Below, piece after piece: positions 22,286 through 30,757 of a stretch of 64,000 nt of DNA; the first letter of the stretch is position 1; each line of letters begins with the position of its first letter. The notes beneath the pieces were generated by a model. That model searched no databases and was not told where the DNA came from. It saw nothing but the letters and a program-made list of their open reading frames with translations. The translations under genes were made by a program, and so were the position numbers. The DNA comes from Arion vulgaris (Eukaryota > Mollusca > Gastropoda > Stylommatophora > Arionidae): contig CM036758.1 of assembly GCA_020796225.1 (NCBI GenBank), positions 26,120,397-26,184,396 of the forward strand. Direction: 5' to 3'.

Positions 22286-22395
22286 GTTATTCGTTTGCTT
22301 GATAAAGGCCTTTTGGTCGAAACGTTGCTGTATATTGTCAATGTTTTTGTAATTTGTAAAACTACAGTACTTTGTTATTACGTGTTTCGAAATTC
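22286..22395 (+). mobile_element. Hammerhead-like repeat, copy 1 (Penelope-like candidate)
   Basis: Contains 'TTGATAAAGGCC' then 'TTTTGGTCGAAACG' at 22299-22324, followed by 'gtaaaactacagtactttg' and 'cgtgtttcga'. GGCC and GGTC can pair across a TTTT loop, and the flanks UGAUAA and GAAA recall the CUGANGA and GAAA of a hammerhead core. Related copies lie at 30005, 42388 and 49105. Hammerheads are known in Penelope-like elements. The assignment here is inference, because the core is degenerate. Confidence 0.5.
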
Positions 22396-22559
22396 TACAT
22401 AGTTTTAATACAGTCTCTATCTATATTCAGAATTATTTCACTAGACCACAGAGTTTGCCCCAGTATATCATATTAGTGGTACTCTAGAAGTATTGGTCTG
22501 AGCACTCGTGAAGTATTTAGTTGGGCAGTCTTGAATTATGTAGTCTGGGATGTCAGTCC
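22396..22559. other. Short spacer
   Basis: Unassigned sequence before the LINE-f fragment. Confidence 0.4.
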
Positions 22560-23085
22560 ACATGCACACATGACTGAATTGGCAATATTTAATTTGGTTT
22601 ATATGTGACTGCGGAGAGGAGTGTGTACTGTTCTGATGTACATAATGACAACTTCTTCTAATATGTTCATATTTTGGTAGCCGACTTGTGATATCTTTCT
22701 TCTTCTTTGCGTTCGTTCTTTATGACCAATTTTAATCACTCTTTGTGATATGTTTGATCTTTGCCAAGAACGTGTTTACGTTGCACATTGGTTTGATGTG
22801 CCCCTAAACTCATAGACTTCTACACGTTCAGGACACATGCATCTGATTTCAGCCAAACCTCCTTAGTCGATTCTTACGACATGCGTGGCAGGTAATAATG
22901 GTTCTATTCTTTACACCCTAAATTTGAGCCTCGGTAACCACTCGGGTGAATCTGTGATATTATTGTTGTCTTTCAGATTTATTGAATCATTCTTCGGTGA
23001 TATAGAACTGGTACATCTTGTAGTTTTTCTGCAGCACCTTCCTTGGCCTACGATCTTCTGTCTCATTTCCTGATATTCCGCCGTT
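22560..23085 (-). pseudogene. LINE-f fragment, split by SINE-B
   Basis: The minus strand at 23085-22961 carries ISGNETEDR, the RNase H GNExxD motif, then a diverged linker. After the SINE-B insertion, 22686-22560 gives QNMNILEEVVIMYIRTVHTP, matching QNMNRLELVIILHFRTRHIL of the 23580 copy. The last catalytic Asp region is present and the rest of RNase H is missing. Frameshifts are present. Confidence 0.8.
22695..22952 (-). mobile_element. SINE-B copy 3, nested in LINE-f
   Basis: A full-length SINE-B with a (GAA)n tail at 22698-22708 and the core near 22870-22890. It has a perfect 8-bp target-site duplication 'tgtgatat' at 22687-22694 and 22953-22960. This is the second SINE-B in a LINE with 8-bp flanks. 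Confidence 0.93.
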
Positions 23086-23317
23086 AATGAATTAGAGCGC
23101 GGCTTCCATGTGGGAGAGCCGTGTTGAACTCGCGGTAAGCCCGAGGATTTTTGTCTGTTGTGGACATAAATGAAAAATCCTAACCTGAGCAACTTCGCGG
23201 CGACTGTACTAGTCATGTGGTCATTAAATTCCCTAGACTGTCGTTTTAGTTGTGTTACATTGCCCTAAATACGGAACTACAGGCAGTAATGATAGGTTTT
23301 TGGGGGGTTATTTTATG
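23086..23317. other. Spacer
   Basis: Includes a GC-richer stretch at 23095-23210 ('gcgcggcttccatgtgggag') that might be a further LINE-f or unrelated fragment. Not resolved. Confidence 0.35.
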
Positions 23318-23555
23318 AATGAAAATCCTGGCATATCCTTTACAAAACTTCACCATCACCCACAGTAAACGAGTTTTCTAGGCACCACTTATATGTTCAG
23401 TAGTTTTCCGTTACTTTCTGAATGGTGAGGTCTGTTTTTACCATTCGTAAAAATCCACGAGAACAAATTTGCTTCCAAATTGCCTGCCGTGGAGTTTGAA
23501 CCAGGTACACTTACATTGTGATCGAGCTAAATTCCGCTTAAACTACAGACGCCCA
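23318..23555 (-). mobile_element. SINE-C copy 2
   Basis: The reverse complement starts 'gggcgtctgtagtttaagc' (A-box region). It continues to a B-box-like 'ggttcaaactcc', 'aatttggaagcaaatttg', 'caccattcagaaagtaac' and 'ggatatgccaggattttc'. Full length, about 235 bp. Confidence 0.87.
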
Positions 23556-23579
23556 TCAGTCAACCTGTACACGTGGATG

Positions 23580-23880
23580 AATTGTCAATATAGAATTTTG
23601 TTTATATGTGACTGCGGAGAAGAATGTGTCTTGTTCTGAAGTGTAGAATGATAACTAGTTCTAATCTGTTCATATTTTGGTAGTCGTCCTGTGTTCGTAT
23701 TGGTGGTTTTCTGATTGATTTAGGCATCCTTTTCCTTTGGAGGTAAGCAGCTAGTTCATCCGGTAGCTCTTCTGCAGTCCCTTCCTTGGCCAGTCGATCT
23801 TCTGTCTCATTCCCTGATATTTTGCCGTGAATACTATCTATAAAACTGTGTACATTGGAGAAGAGACGTGACGCTGACAT
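23580..23880 (-). pseudogene. LINE-f fragment: end of RNase H plus linker
   Basis: A single open minus-strand frame reads GKISGNETEDRLAKEGTAEE, then ELPDELAAYLQRKRMPK and QNMNRLELVIILHFRTRHIL. GNETEDRLAKEG is the RNase H C-terminal motif, here with ED where AD is usual. The IILHFRTRH segment corresponds to the RLRTGH block that precedes the Cys/His motif in related LINEs. Truncated at both ends. Confidence 0.85.
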
Positions 23881-23883
23881 TGC

Positions 23884-23950
23884 CGTATGACGTAATATAA
23901 CTTACATGACATAAAATAACTTATATGACATAATATAACTTACACCACCC
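23884..23950. repeat. 19-bp array, left remnant
   Basis: Three units of 'acatgacataatataactt', the same unit as at 24765-25030. A block of retroelement fragments separates the two parts. Confidence 0.9.
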
Positions 23951-23951
23951 G

Positions 23952-24243
23952 AGGTGGTTAGTTAGTTAGTTTGTTCCTGTCGTGCCAAAGGAGGAACATA
24001 GGGTAGAGGTTTTAGATCTCCATGTGATGCGGTTCTTTGCTAGCAGTTGGATATCTTGTATGGTTTTACATCCCAATAGTTTACTTTCTTGTTGGATAGT
24101 TCTTCGAAGAGTGGTCTTAGGTATTCCACGTTTTCCTTTCCCAACTGGTGACCATATAAGGACTTGTTGATTTAGTCTCTGTTCGTCTGATCTAAGAACA
24201 TAACCTAAATATTTCCACCTTCGTTTCCTTATAATATTTGATA
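23952..24243 (-). mobile_element. LINE-b copy 2: C-terminal end
   Basis: The minus strand reads ISNIIRKRRWKYLGYVLRSD, then IWSPVGKGKRGIPKTTLRRT and the end WRSKTSTLCSSFGT. The AACT tail is at 23953-23969 (read 'ggttagttagttagtttg'). 5'-truncated at about 24243 against SINE-B sequence. Near-identical to the 30843 copy and open over its length. Confidence 0.9.
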
Positions 24244-24249
24244 TGAGGT

Positions 24250-24362
24250 AGTTACCGGGGCTCATATTTCGTGTGTAAAGAATTTAACCATTGTTATCTG
24301 CCACGCATGTCGTAAGAGGCGCTAACTAGGTTTGGGTGAAATCGGATGTGCGTGTTCGCTAT
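24250..24362 (+). mobile_element. SINE-B copy 4, 3'-truncated
   Basis: Plus-strand SINE-B with 'gttaccggggctcatattt', 'gtgtaaagaat' and the core 'gcatgtcgtaagaggcgc' (24305), then 'gaaatcggatgtgcgtg'. Sequence after about 24362 belongs to another element. Confidence 0.8.
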
Positions 24363-24379
24363 GGAATGCTTACCCAAAT

Positions 24380-24740
24380 GCTTGCAGAAAACGGATGCAC
24401 CAGACCGTAAGGCGCATAACATGGTGCAACGACACCTCACAATGAGGAATGGGCTAACGGATTCTACGGTCGTCAATCTGCCTCGGGCATTTAGCCACGC
24501 AGCAAGAATGTCAGATCTACGATCACAAGGGTGGTCAAAACTTACTGCGGAAAGAGGTCGGCACAAACAGGGAAGCAGAAATCATAGGAATTATACCCTA
24601 CAGAACTGTCCCCAGTATGCAGACTTGAGAAGAAAGAGGTGGCCAACTTACACCAACGTCCAAGACAAACTGTTTGGCGTGGCTGATAATCTGAGACAGA
24701 CTGCTGCCTTTATTAGAGAATCCAAAATCCCAATCTAGTG
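24380..24740 (+). pseudogene. RNase H-LINE C-terminal end (LINE-f-like)
   Basis: The open plus-strand frame ends with NCPQYADLRRKRWPTYTNVQ, then DKLFGVADNLRQTAAFIRES and a stop at 24738. The 'CPxxxxLRxxxWP...KLxGxxxxLxxTxxFI' pattern is the standard C-terminus of Jockey/CR1-like LINEs with RNase H. The upstream part (MVQRHLTMRNGLTD) is unassigned. Confidence 0.8.
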
Positions 24741-24764
24741 AGAACGCAGAAGAATAAGAAGAAT

Positions 24765-25030
24765 ATACCTTACATGACATAAAATAACTTACATGACATA
24801 ATATAACTTACATGACATAATATAACTTACATGACATAATATACCTTACATGACATAATATAACTTACATGACATAATATACCTTACATGACATAATATA
24901 ACTTATATGACATAATATAACTTACATGCCATAATATAACTTACATGACATAATATAACTTACATGACATAATAAACCTTACATGACATAATATAACTTA
25001 CATGACATAATATAACTTACATGACATAAT
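24765..25030. repeat. 19-bp tandem array, main block
   Basis: About 14 units of 'acatgacataatataactt' with rare 'acctt' and 'aaaataactt' variants. It continues the remnant at 23884-23950. Confidence 0.95.
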
Positions 25031-25228
25031 AGTCAAAGTAAAAAAGTAAAGAAACACTTTTTATACCACATGGTATATACGGTGTTGGGCTCGTATTTTT
25101 CATTGACCGTCGGCAGACGATGGGGGATGTGGTCAAAATCAGGCCGGCCACATTTATTTCCTAGTGTTTTTCCTGGTACCCAATTGAGGCTGCGTCCAAC
25201 TGAGAGCCGTTACAGTAGAAAAAAAACC
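25031..25228 (+). mobile_element. SINE-I copy 1 (candidate)
   Basis: Shares 'aagtaaagaaacac', 'ttttataccacatggtat', 'gtgtttttcctggtaccca' and 'ttgaggctgcgtccaactga' with 43210-43420, and its first part with 47516-47570. The layout suggests a SINE of about 200 bp, but I do not see clear A and B boxes. Confidence 0.6.
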
Positions 25229-25244
25229 TCCACCCACATGACAT

Positions 25245-25455
25245 AATATCAAATGTATATTTGCTAAGATATTATTCATAAACAGTCTTCTACAACAGAA
25301 TTTCAGGGAAGAAAGCGAGAGGAAGACAACGAAAAAGATGGTTAGATGACATAGCAGAATCCTGTCAAAGAGCGAAAATAACAATCGCCCAAGCTACCAG
25401 AACAGTGCATGACAAAAACAGAAAACCACGACACTGAGCAACAACCCGGTAGTAG
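25245..25455 (+). mobile_element. LINE C-terminal fragment (GRQRKRW type)
   Basis: Plus-strand translation gives KKARGRQRKRWLDDIAESCQ followed by AQATRTVHDKNRKPRH and a stop. It ends with 'gtgatgataac'. RGRQRKRW is the basic signature of LINE C-termini. Its closest local relative may be 54048-54200. Confidence 0.7.
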
Positions 25456-25529
25456 TGTGATGATAACAGAAAGAAGATTATTCACAAAACTATACATGTG
25501 TAAGAATAAGTGTTATTTGTCTTAGTAAT

Positions 25530-25757
25530 TCTATATTAGTGTTACCGGTAGAGTAACTAGTGTTACCAGTAGTATAACTAGTGTTACCAGTAGTATAATT
25601 AGTGTTACCAGTAGTATAACTAGTGTTACCAGTAGTATAACTAGTGTTACCAGTAGTATAACTAGTGTTACCAGTAGTATAACTAGTGTTACCAGTAGTA
25701 TAACTAGTGTTACCAGTAGTATAACTAGTGTTACCAGTAGTATAACTAGTGTTACCA
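25530..25757. repeat. 21-bp tandem array, about 10 units
   Basis: The unit 'tagtgttaccagtagtataa' plus c is exactly 21 bp with few variants. The 7-codon period yields two overlapping minus-strand ORFs (GNTSYTT and VTLVILL cycles), which I regard as non-coding. Confidence 0.95.
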
Positions 25758-25944
25758 TGGACTAATCTCAAGATCTACTGGACAAACCTAATACATTACA
25801 TATAACAGGTTTATAGTCTTATTCACTTAAGTCCATTACACTCTGGGTAATTAGATAGCAAACAGACGTCTTAAACTCCAGGCAGCTCTACGGGTGTTCA
25901 ATATTTCGCAGATGGCTAGTTCATAAGACTGGCTATTGGACCAC
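25758..25944. other. Spacer
   Basis: Unassigned sequence between an array and a pyrimidine tract. Confidence 0.4.
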
Positions 25945-26184
25945 GCTTTGACTTCTTCTTTATCTTCATCTACTTCTTCGTTTTACTCTTCTTTTGATTT
26001 TTGACATCTTTCTTTTTATTCTTTCTTTTATGTGTATTCCAATTTGTATCTGTCTTTATCTTCCATTTATTCCTTTTCTACTTCTTTTCTTTCCTCGTCT
26101 TTTACTTCTTCTTCACCATCTTCTTGTTGTTTTTGGTGCTCTTCTTTCTCTTTTTTTCTCGTCTTTTCTTCTTCTTTCGTTTCC
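25945..26184. repeat. Pyrimidine-rich tract
   Basis: TTC-rich plus strand, less pure than 4550-5492. It opens three overlapping Phe/Leu/Ser-rich ORFs that are composition artefacts. Confidence 0.85.
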
Positions 26185-26538
26185 ATTATTTTGCCCAGTG
26201 CTACTACTATCAACTTTGGAAAGGATCACACATTAGCATGACATAATTTTGCCCAGTGCTACTACTATCAACTTTGGAAAGGATCACACATTAGCATGAC
26301 ATAATTTTGCCCAGTGCTACTACTATCAACTTTGGAAAGGATCACACATTAGCATGACATAATTTTGCCCAGTGCTACTAATATCAACTTTGGAAAGGAT
26401 CACACATTAGCATGACATAATTTTGCCCAGTGCTACTAATATCAACTTTGGAAAGGATCACACATTAGCATGACATAATTTTGCCCAGTGATACTAATAT
26501 CAACTTTGGGAAGGATCACACATTAGCATGACATAATC
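26185..26538. repeat. 58-bp tandem array, 6 units
   Basis: 'attttgcccagtgctacta' starts at 26188 and 26246 and so on. Units are nearly identical ('ctactac' or 'ctaatac' variants). Unrelated in sequence to the 58-bp array at 1188. Confidence 0.95.
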
Positions 26539-26799
26539 CGGTGTTTAGATCACCTAAACCGTCGGTATATGTCAAGCAATCATCCGTTAACATGAAACTT
26601 AGCACCATCTGGTTGACTTTCTAAATGTGAGGACTTTTTTTTACCATCATTGTTTCAATTTCAGGTTGGAATATATTCATTGCACTTCGGACATGTCTTT
26701 ATGCAATCCAATTTACTTCGCAATATCTCCAACAGCATCCAATGAATAACCACACCAGTTCGATGTTGATTGGTGAGTCTACTCATATGTATATATATA
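26539..26799. other. Spacer
   Basis: Unassigned. A short (TA) run lies at 26789-26801. Confidence 0.4.
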
Positions 26800-26905
26800 T
26801 ATCGACTATCTGTTGGATGAGGAAACTAAAATCGGTGTTCAATCGATCAAGCGATTTAGACAGTTTGTAGTTACCCGTTGTACAAGTCGAATTGGGTGAC
26901 TCTTC
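26800..26905 (+). mobile_element. LINE-e internal fragment
   Basis: Translates to YLLDEETKIGVQSIKRFRQF then VVTRCTS. This lines up with HLLDEHAKIHLYSMQRFKKL then IITRCTS at 30110-30200. About 100 bp. Confidence 0.65.
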
Positions 26906-26984
26906 TTCTTCTTCTTCTTCAGCGATCTCTGGTCATGCGCTTAATTTACTGTGGACCACAAACTGGGCAGACAGCTTCAGGTCT

Positions 26985-27930
26985 GTCAGGTTTCCCAAAG
27001 CTTAGTTTTCAGGTCGACTGGGTGTGGCCACATGTTGCTTCTCAGCTCACACAGAAGAGGACAGTCTTGCAGGATATGCTCTGGTGTCTGTTCTGCCTGC
27101 TGACACTGGCAGAGAGCTGTTTGACTTATTCCTAGTCTGTATAAGTGTTTGTTGAGTCTGCAGTGTCCGGTGCGTAGTCGAAATATAATGACCTGGTCTG
27201 TTCTGCTTAGGTCTTTGAGGAGTCTTTTCCATAATCATATCCAGTGTTTGTCTTCCAGTCTACTGCAGATTTTCTCTGTATGAGGGTTTTGACCTCTTGA
27301 AAAGACAAGGGTTGGTAAATTTGCTCTTTGGCACTGCCCTCCTTAGCTAAGACATCAGCACTCTCATTGCCTGCAATGCCACAGTGAGATGGAATCCACT
27401 GCAAGTGAATTTCTGCCTTTTCTGAAAGCTGAGCAAGTTCTCTTTGTAGTTTTTGTACTGTGCTGTCAGTGGATTTAGCCTCCAGGGCTTGTATAGCTGA
27501 CAATGAGTCTGTAAGAAATACCATCTTGCTTGCAGCTGCTTGCAGCTTATTCATGTGCTGTGCTGCCATCAGAAGGGCTATGAGTTCTGCTTTGTAGTTG
27601 GAACATATTCTTCCAGTAGGAGCCGCTAGAGACACAGTGGTAGCATCTGGGTACCTAATGTACACTCCTGCTCCACCATTCATGGTTGCCTCCATTGCCG
27701 ATCCATCTGTGTAAATTCTTATCCAGCTGTCTTCTGGAAACATGTAATGGAGATGTTCCATTGTAATTGCTTTTTCACTAGATTAGGCTCGGCATCTTTG
27801 CTTAATAATTTAGGGATGGAGGTTGAGAAGTTTAGTGGTACTGAGTCTGGTTCCCAGTGATCAAAAGCAATTCTTCAGGTATGGAATTATGATTTAGTAG
27901 TTCCAAGTACAGATTGGGTGACTGAGAGGC
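26985..27930 (-). pseudogene. LINE-f: RNase H domain and C-terminus, one frameshift
   Basis: The minus-strand frame 27761-27207 carries a complete type-1 RNase H fold by motif. WIRIYTDGSA has the first catalytic Asp, NYKAELIAL the Glu, FLTDSLSAIQAL the second Asp, and WIPSHCGIAGNESADVLAKE the His loop and last Asp. A frameshift near 27235 separates it from RLRTGHCRLNKHLYRLG. Then come a Cys/His block CQCQQAEQTPEHILQDCPL and the end MWPHPVDLKTKLW at about 26990. In intact LINEs the domain degrades RNA in the RNA-DNA hybrid. Upstream coding extends to about 27930 with stops. It is the most complete domain in the window and belongs to a dead copy. Confidence 0.92.
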
Positions 27931-28072
27931 AGAGTGAGAGGTGTATTTAATCAGCGAGTCACGGGGACCATCAGTTTGCATACTCTTCGATATCTGTTGG
28001 TGGAGATTGAGCACCTATGGGTCTGCCCGGAGTGCAATGACGTCAGTTTAGTAACCAATAACCAATAACCAG
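27931..28072 (+). mobile_element. LINE-e 3' end
   Basis: Plus-strand frame reads FNQRVTGTISLHTLRYLLVE then IEHLWVCPECNDVSLVTNN, matching the C-terminal SEHLWTCPEC block at 10128 and 41780. The tail is 'accaataaccaataacc'. It abuts the opposite-strand LINE-f. Confidence 0.75.
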
Positions 28073-28100
28073 TGTATATATATATATATATATATATATG
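28073..28100. repeat. (TA)n microsatellite
   Basis: An uninterrupted 'tatatata' run directly after the LINE-e tail. Confidence 0.95.
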
Positions 28101-28575
28101 TAGTCCTGTTCTTTTGTAGCAACTTCAATCCAATCTAGCTGTTGATGTGGATTAGTTTAGATGAAAGTCTTCTTTGCGACCACATTATATGAGAGCGTTC
28201 AGATTGTAGGCTTTATCAATTGACTGACCCCACGATATGATGGGGAAGCCAGTTAGTTTGTCCGATCTCTCATTACCATCGTCACCCATGAGCCTCGGTA
28301 CAAAGATGAATGAAATGCTGTGAATTGTTGACCACCATTGTGTTTATTACTAATCTTTCATTTACTTTTTAATCATATACATTAATCACCTTTAGTTTGT
28401 GTGTGTGTTTCTGTCTGTCTGCTACCTTGATTAAGGCCCATTGCACGAAATATCAGTATAATTGTTATCTGTTAAATCACTTTTTACCTTTAAGTAAAAG
28501 ATATCGGTTGCATACTTCGTGCTATATTGTGGAATACAGTAAGAATAGCAAACGAAAACGACTGTCCTGCACACG
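28101..28575. other. Spacer
   Basis: Unassigned. 'ttgattaaggcccattgca' then 'cgaaatatc' at 28430-28456 is a weak look-alike of the hammerhead-like motif but lacks its stem. Confidence 0.4.
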
Positions 28576-28577
28576 AT

Positions 28578-28820
28578 GGGTCTAAAGCCGAAGGATTGAC
28601 TTCATTTCCCCGGGTTTTACCCCATATTGATTAGTCCCTCTCCCCAGAAATGGCACACCACATGCCGAGAGTATTTCACATACAAAAACTCCGCAGCTCC
28701 GGCAACAATCCTAGGGGTGTCTAGAAAAAATACACCTGTGAACAGAAAGGCACGTTTCGTATTGGAACCCACGACCTTTGAAACCCAAGGCAAAGAGCTA
28801 ACCACTTAGCCACTGAGACC
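28578..28820 (-). mobile_element. SINE-E copy 2
   Basis: The reverse complement opens with a tRNA-like head. The A-box region reads 'tggctaagtggttagctct' and the B-box region 'ggtcgtgggttccaatac'. Then come 'gattgttgccggagctgcg', 'ctctcggcatgtggtgtgc' and the end 'gaagtcaatccttcggct'. Full length, about 240 bp. Confidence 0.9.
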
Positions 28821-28944
28821 ATCACAACAGAGATATTTTCCCAGTCCCCAATACAACATACGAAGTCTTTATGGCGCTGAGATAGCATGTTCACATCTTG
28901 TGCTTCACATATATTTGGTTCGTTTCTCGGGTGGAGCTATTGAA
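28821..28944. other. Short spacer
   Basis: Unassigned. Confidence 0.4.
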
Positions 28945-29050
28945 CTATTTTTCTAGTAAATCCTGATCTCAATATCTCATCATAGTGTTTTCACTGCCTC
29001 TATTATTTCTGATGTCCACCTTTTGCATGGACGGCGTTTTGCTTTGTGTG
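28945..29050 (-). mobile_element. LINE-g C-terminal fragment
   Basis: The reverse complement contains 'ccatgcaaaaggtggacat' and 'aggcagtgaaaacac', matching the 21085 and 43565 copies (CKRWTSEI and AVKT segments). Interrupted by stops. Confidence 0.6.
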
Positions 29051-29484
29051 CAATAACGAAATATAAACGTGAACTTGAAACTGATATGACAAAAAATAAA
29101 ACCAGTAAGTAAAGAATATCGGAAATACTTAAATGCTCTTGAGACCAGGATCGCTAACAATAATACTAATTGTCTGCGTGACTAGACGTGACTACTAATG
29201 CTGATTGTCATTTCTCTACAGTATGTGCGTGAGAGATAAGTGACATCTTACTATGTTAACCATATCATGTTAGTATTTCATACTCGTATGACCCTTATTT
29301 TGATGTCAATTCTAGAATTGGGAAACTTAATGATTTCTTGCCTTCCCCAGGGTTAGAAGTCGTAAAGAAATTGTATTATTACTGGATGAGATGTGTAAAT
29401 ATATCTTCTATGTATCAAATTTAGGCTATCGATATTATTATCAATATAAGAAATGAAAGACTGTAGAAAAACTATATAGCAATA
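29051..29484. other. Spacer
   Basis: AT-rich unassigned sequence. Confidence 0.4.
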
Positions 29485-29520
29485 GCGAAACACGTCAAAG
29501 CAAAGTACTGTAGTTTAATC
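29485..29520 (-). mobile_element. Hammerhead-like repeat, terminal fragment
   Basis: 'gcgaaacacgtcaaagcaa' then 'agtactgtagttt' is the reverse complement of the outer end of the repeat at 22286-22395. The ribozyme-like part is missing here. Confidence 0.6.
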
Positions 29521-29534
29521 AAGTATAAAAGTAA

Positions 29535-29895
29535 TACACGCTCAGGGGTTTATGTAGCGTAGAGGTTAGGTGTTAGCCTCTCATGCCAATGTAACAGGTT
29601 CGCTACCTCGTAGAGTCATATGGATATTTATCCAGAGATCTCTTATTCCAGTGTAGATGAGATCGAGTTCATAGTCCTATCGGAGATGGACGATAAAACG
29701 AGGAAAGGTTACAAGTTAAACAAATACCTATATAAATACCTTCACCATCTTCAAAATTACATCGGGGACCCTAAGCGGTGCTACGGAGTTCGTACAATGC
29801 AGCTGAGATTTTCCTGTGTAGGAAAGATATCGGAGTACACACGGTTACTCACCGAATTTCAATGATGATGGTCCTGTCAATCAATAAATCAATCA
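29535..29895 (+). mobile_element. SINE-F copy, full length
   Basis: A tRNA-like head has 'tagcgtagaggttaggtg' (A-box region) and 'aacaggttcgctacctc' (B-box region), about 50 bp apart. The body contains 'cctatcggagatggacga', 'gctacggagttcgtacaat' and 'gaaagatatcgg'. The 3' tail is (AATC)n, 'tcaatcaataaatcaatc'. Related sequence lies at 21605 and 34800. Confidence 0.8.
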
Positions 29896-30000
29896 AACCA
29901 GCAACTTTTTTACCAAAAGGCATAAGCAGGTTATGGATTTTTTGTCTGATTTTATGTCTGTAATAAAAAAAAGTCTGAATTTCTTCACGTCTGTTGTATC
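29896..30000. other. Short spacer
   Basis: Unassigned. Confidence 0.4.
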
Positions 30001-30095
30001 CTGTACTTGATAAAGGTCTTTTGGTCGAAACGTCGCTGTATACTGTTTGTGCACTTTGTAAAACTACAGCACTTTGTTTCTACGTGCTTCGTTAT
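30001..30095 (+). mobile_element. Hammerhead-like repeat, copy 2
   Basis: 'ttgataaaggtcttttggtc' then 'gaaacgtcg' at 30007-30034, followed by 'gtaaaactacagcactttg' and 'cgtgcttcg'. The stem is GGTC/GGTC here versus GGCC/GGTC in copy 1, which still allows G-U pairing. Confidence 0.5.
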
Positions 30096-30265
30096 CGATA
30101 TTAGACAAGACTGTCCACCTTTTGGATGAGCACGCTAAAATTCATCTTTATTCTATGCAACGATTTAAAAAGTTAATAATTACACGTTGTACAAGTGGAA
30201 CTGAATTCATGAGAGTCAAAGAGATGCTTGGTTTTAACAAACTAACCATAGGAACCATTAGTATA
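30096..30265 (+). pseudogene. LINE-e fragment feeding the 98-bp array
   Basis: Reads HLLDEHAKIHLYSMQRFKKL, IITRCTSGTE, then FNKLTIGTISINIVQLLV. The last part corresponds to the 'LINQxRTGTISxxTLLEIL' block of the 41780 copy. The next block (TEHIWVNLEYYD, matching SEHLWTCPEC) lies inside the repeated unit. Confidence 0.75.
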
Positions 30266-30757
30266 AATATCGTTCAACTTCTTGTGGTGTAGACTGAGCA
30301 CATATGGGTCAACCTGGAGTACTATGATGTCTCTTCAATAACCAAGGGAAAACTGTGAACATGAATATCGTTCAACTTCTTGTGGTGTAGACTGAGCACA
30401 TATGGGTCAACCTGGAGTACTATGATGTCTCTTCAATAACCAAGGGAAAACTGTGAACATGAATATCGTTCAACTTCTTGTGGTGTAGACTGAGCACATA
30501 TGGGTCAACCCGGAGTACTATGATGTCTCTTCAATAACCAAGGGAAAACTGTGAACATGAATATCGTTCAACTTCTTGTGGTGTAGACTGAGCACATATG
30601 GGTCAACCCGGAGTGCTATGATGTCTCTTCAATAACCAAGGGAAAACTGTGAACATGAATATCGTTCAACTTCTTGTGGTGTAGACTGAGCACATATGGG
30701 TCAACCCGGAGTGCTATGATGTCTCTTCAATAACCAAGGGAAAACTGTGAACATGAA
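30266..30757. repeat. 98-bp tandem array, 5 units, built from a LINE-e 3' end
   Basis: 'aatatcgttcaacttcttg' starts at 30266, 30364, 30462, 30560 and 30658, an exact 98-bp period. Each unit holds the LINE-e C-terminal block ('gactgagcacatatgggtca') and 'ctcttcaataaccaaggg', the equivalent of the LINE tail. Units differ by one or two bases ('cctgg' or 'cccgg', 'gtact' or 'gtgct'). Confidence 0.95.

Noticed and set aside
28430..28456. Another hammerhead-like motif ('ttgattaaggcccattgca')
   Set aside because: The stem does not pair and the GAAA is followed by T instead of C, so it looks like chance.
29535..29600. tRNA gene on the plus strand
   Set aside because: Only the A- and B-box regions resemble a tRNA, and the body continues as SINE-F.
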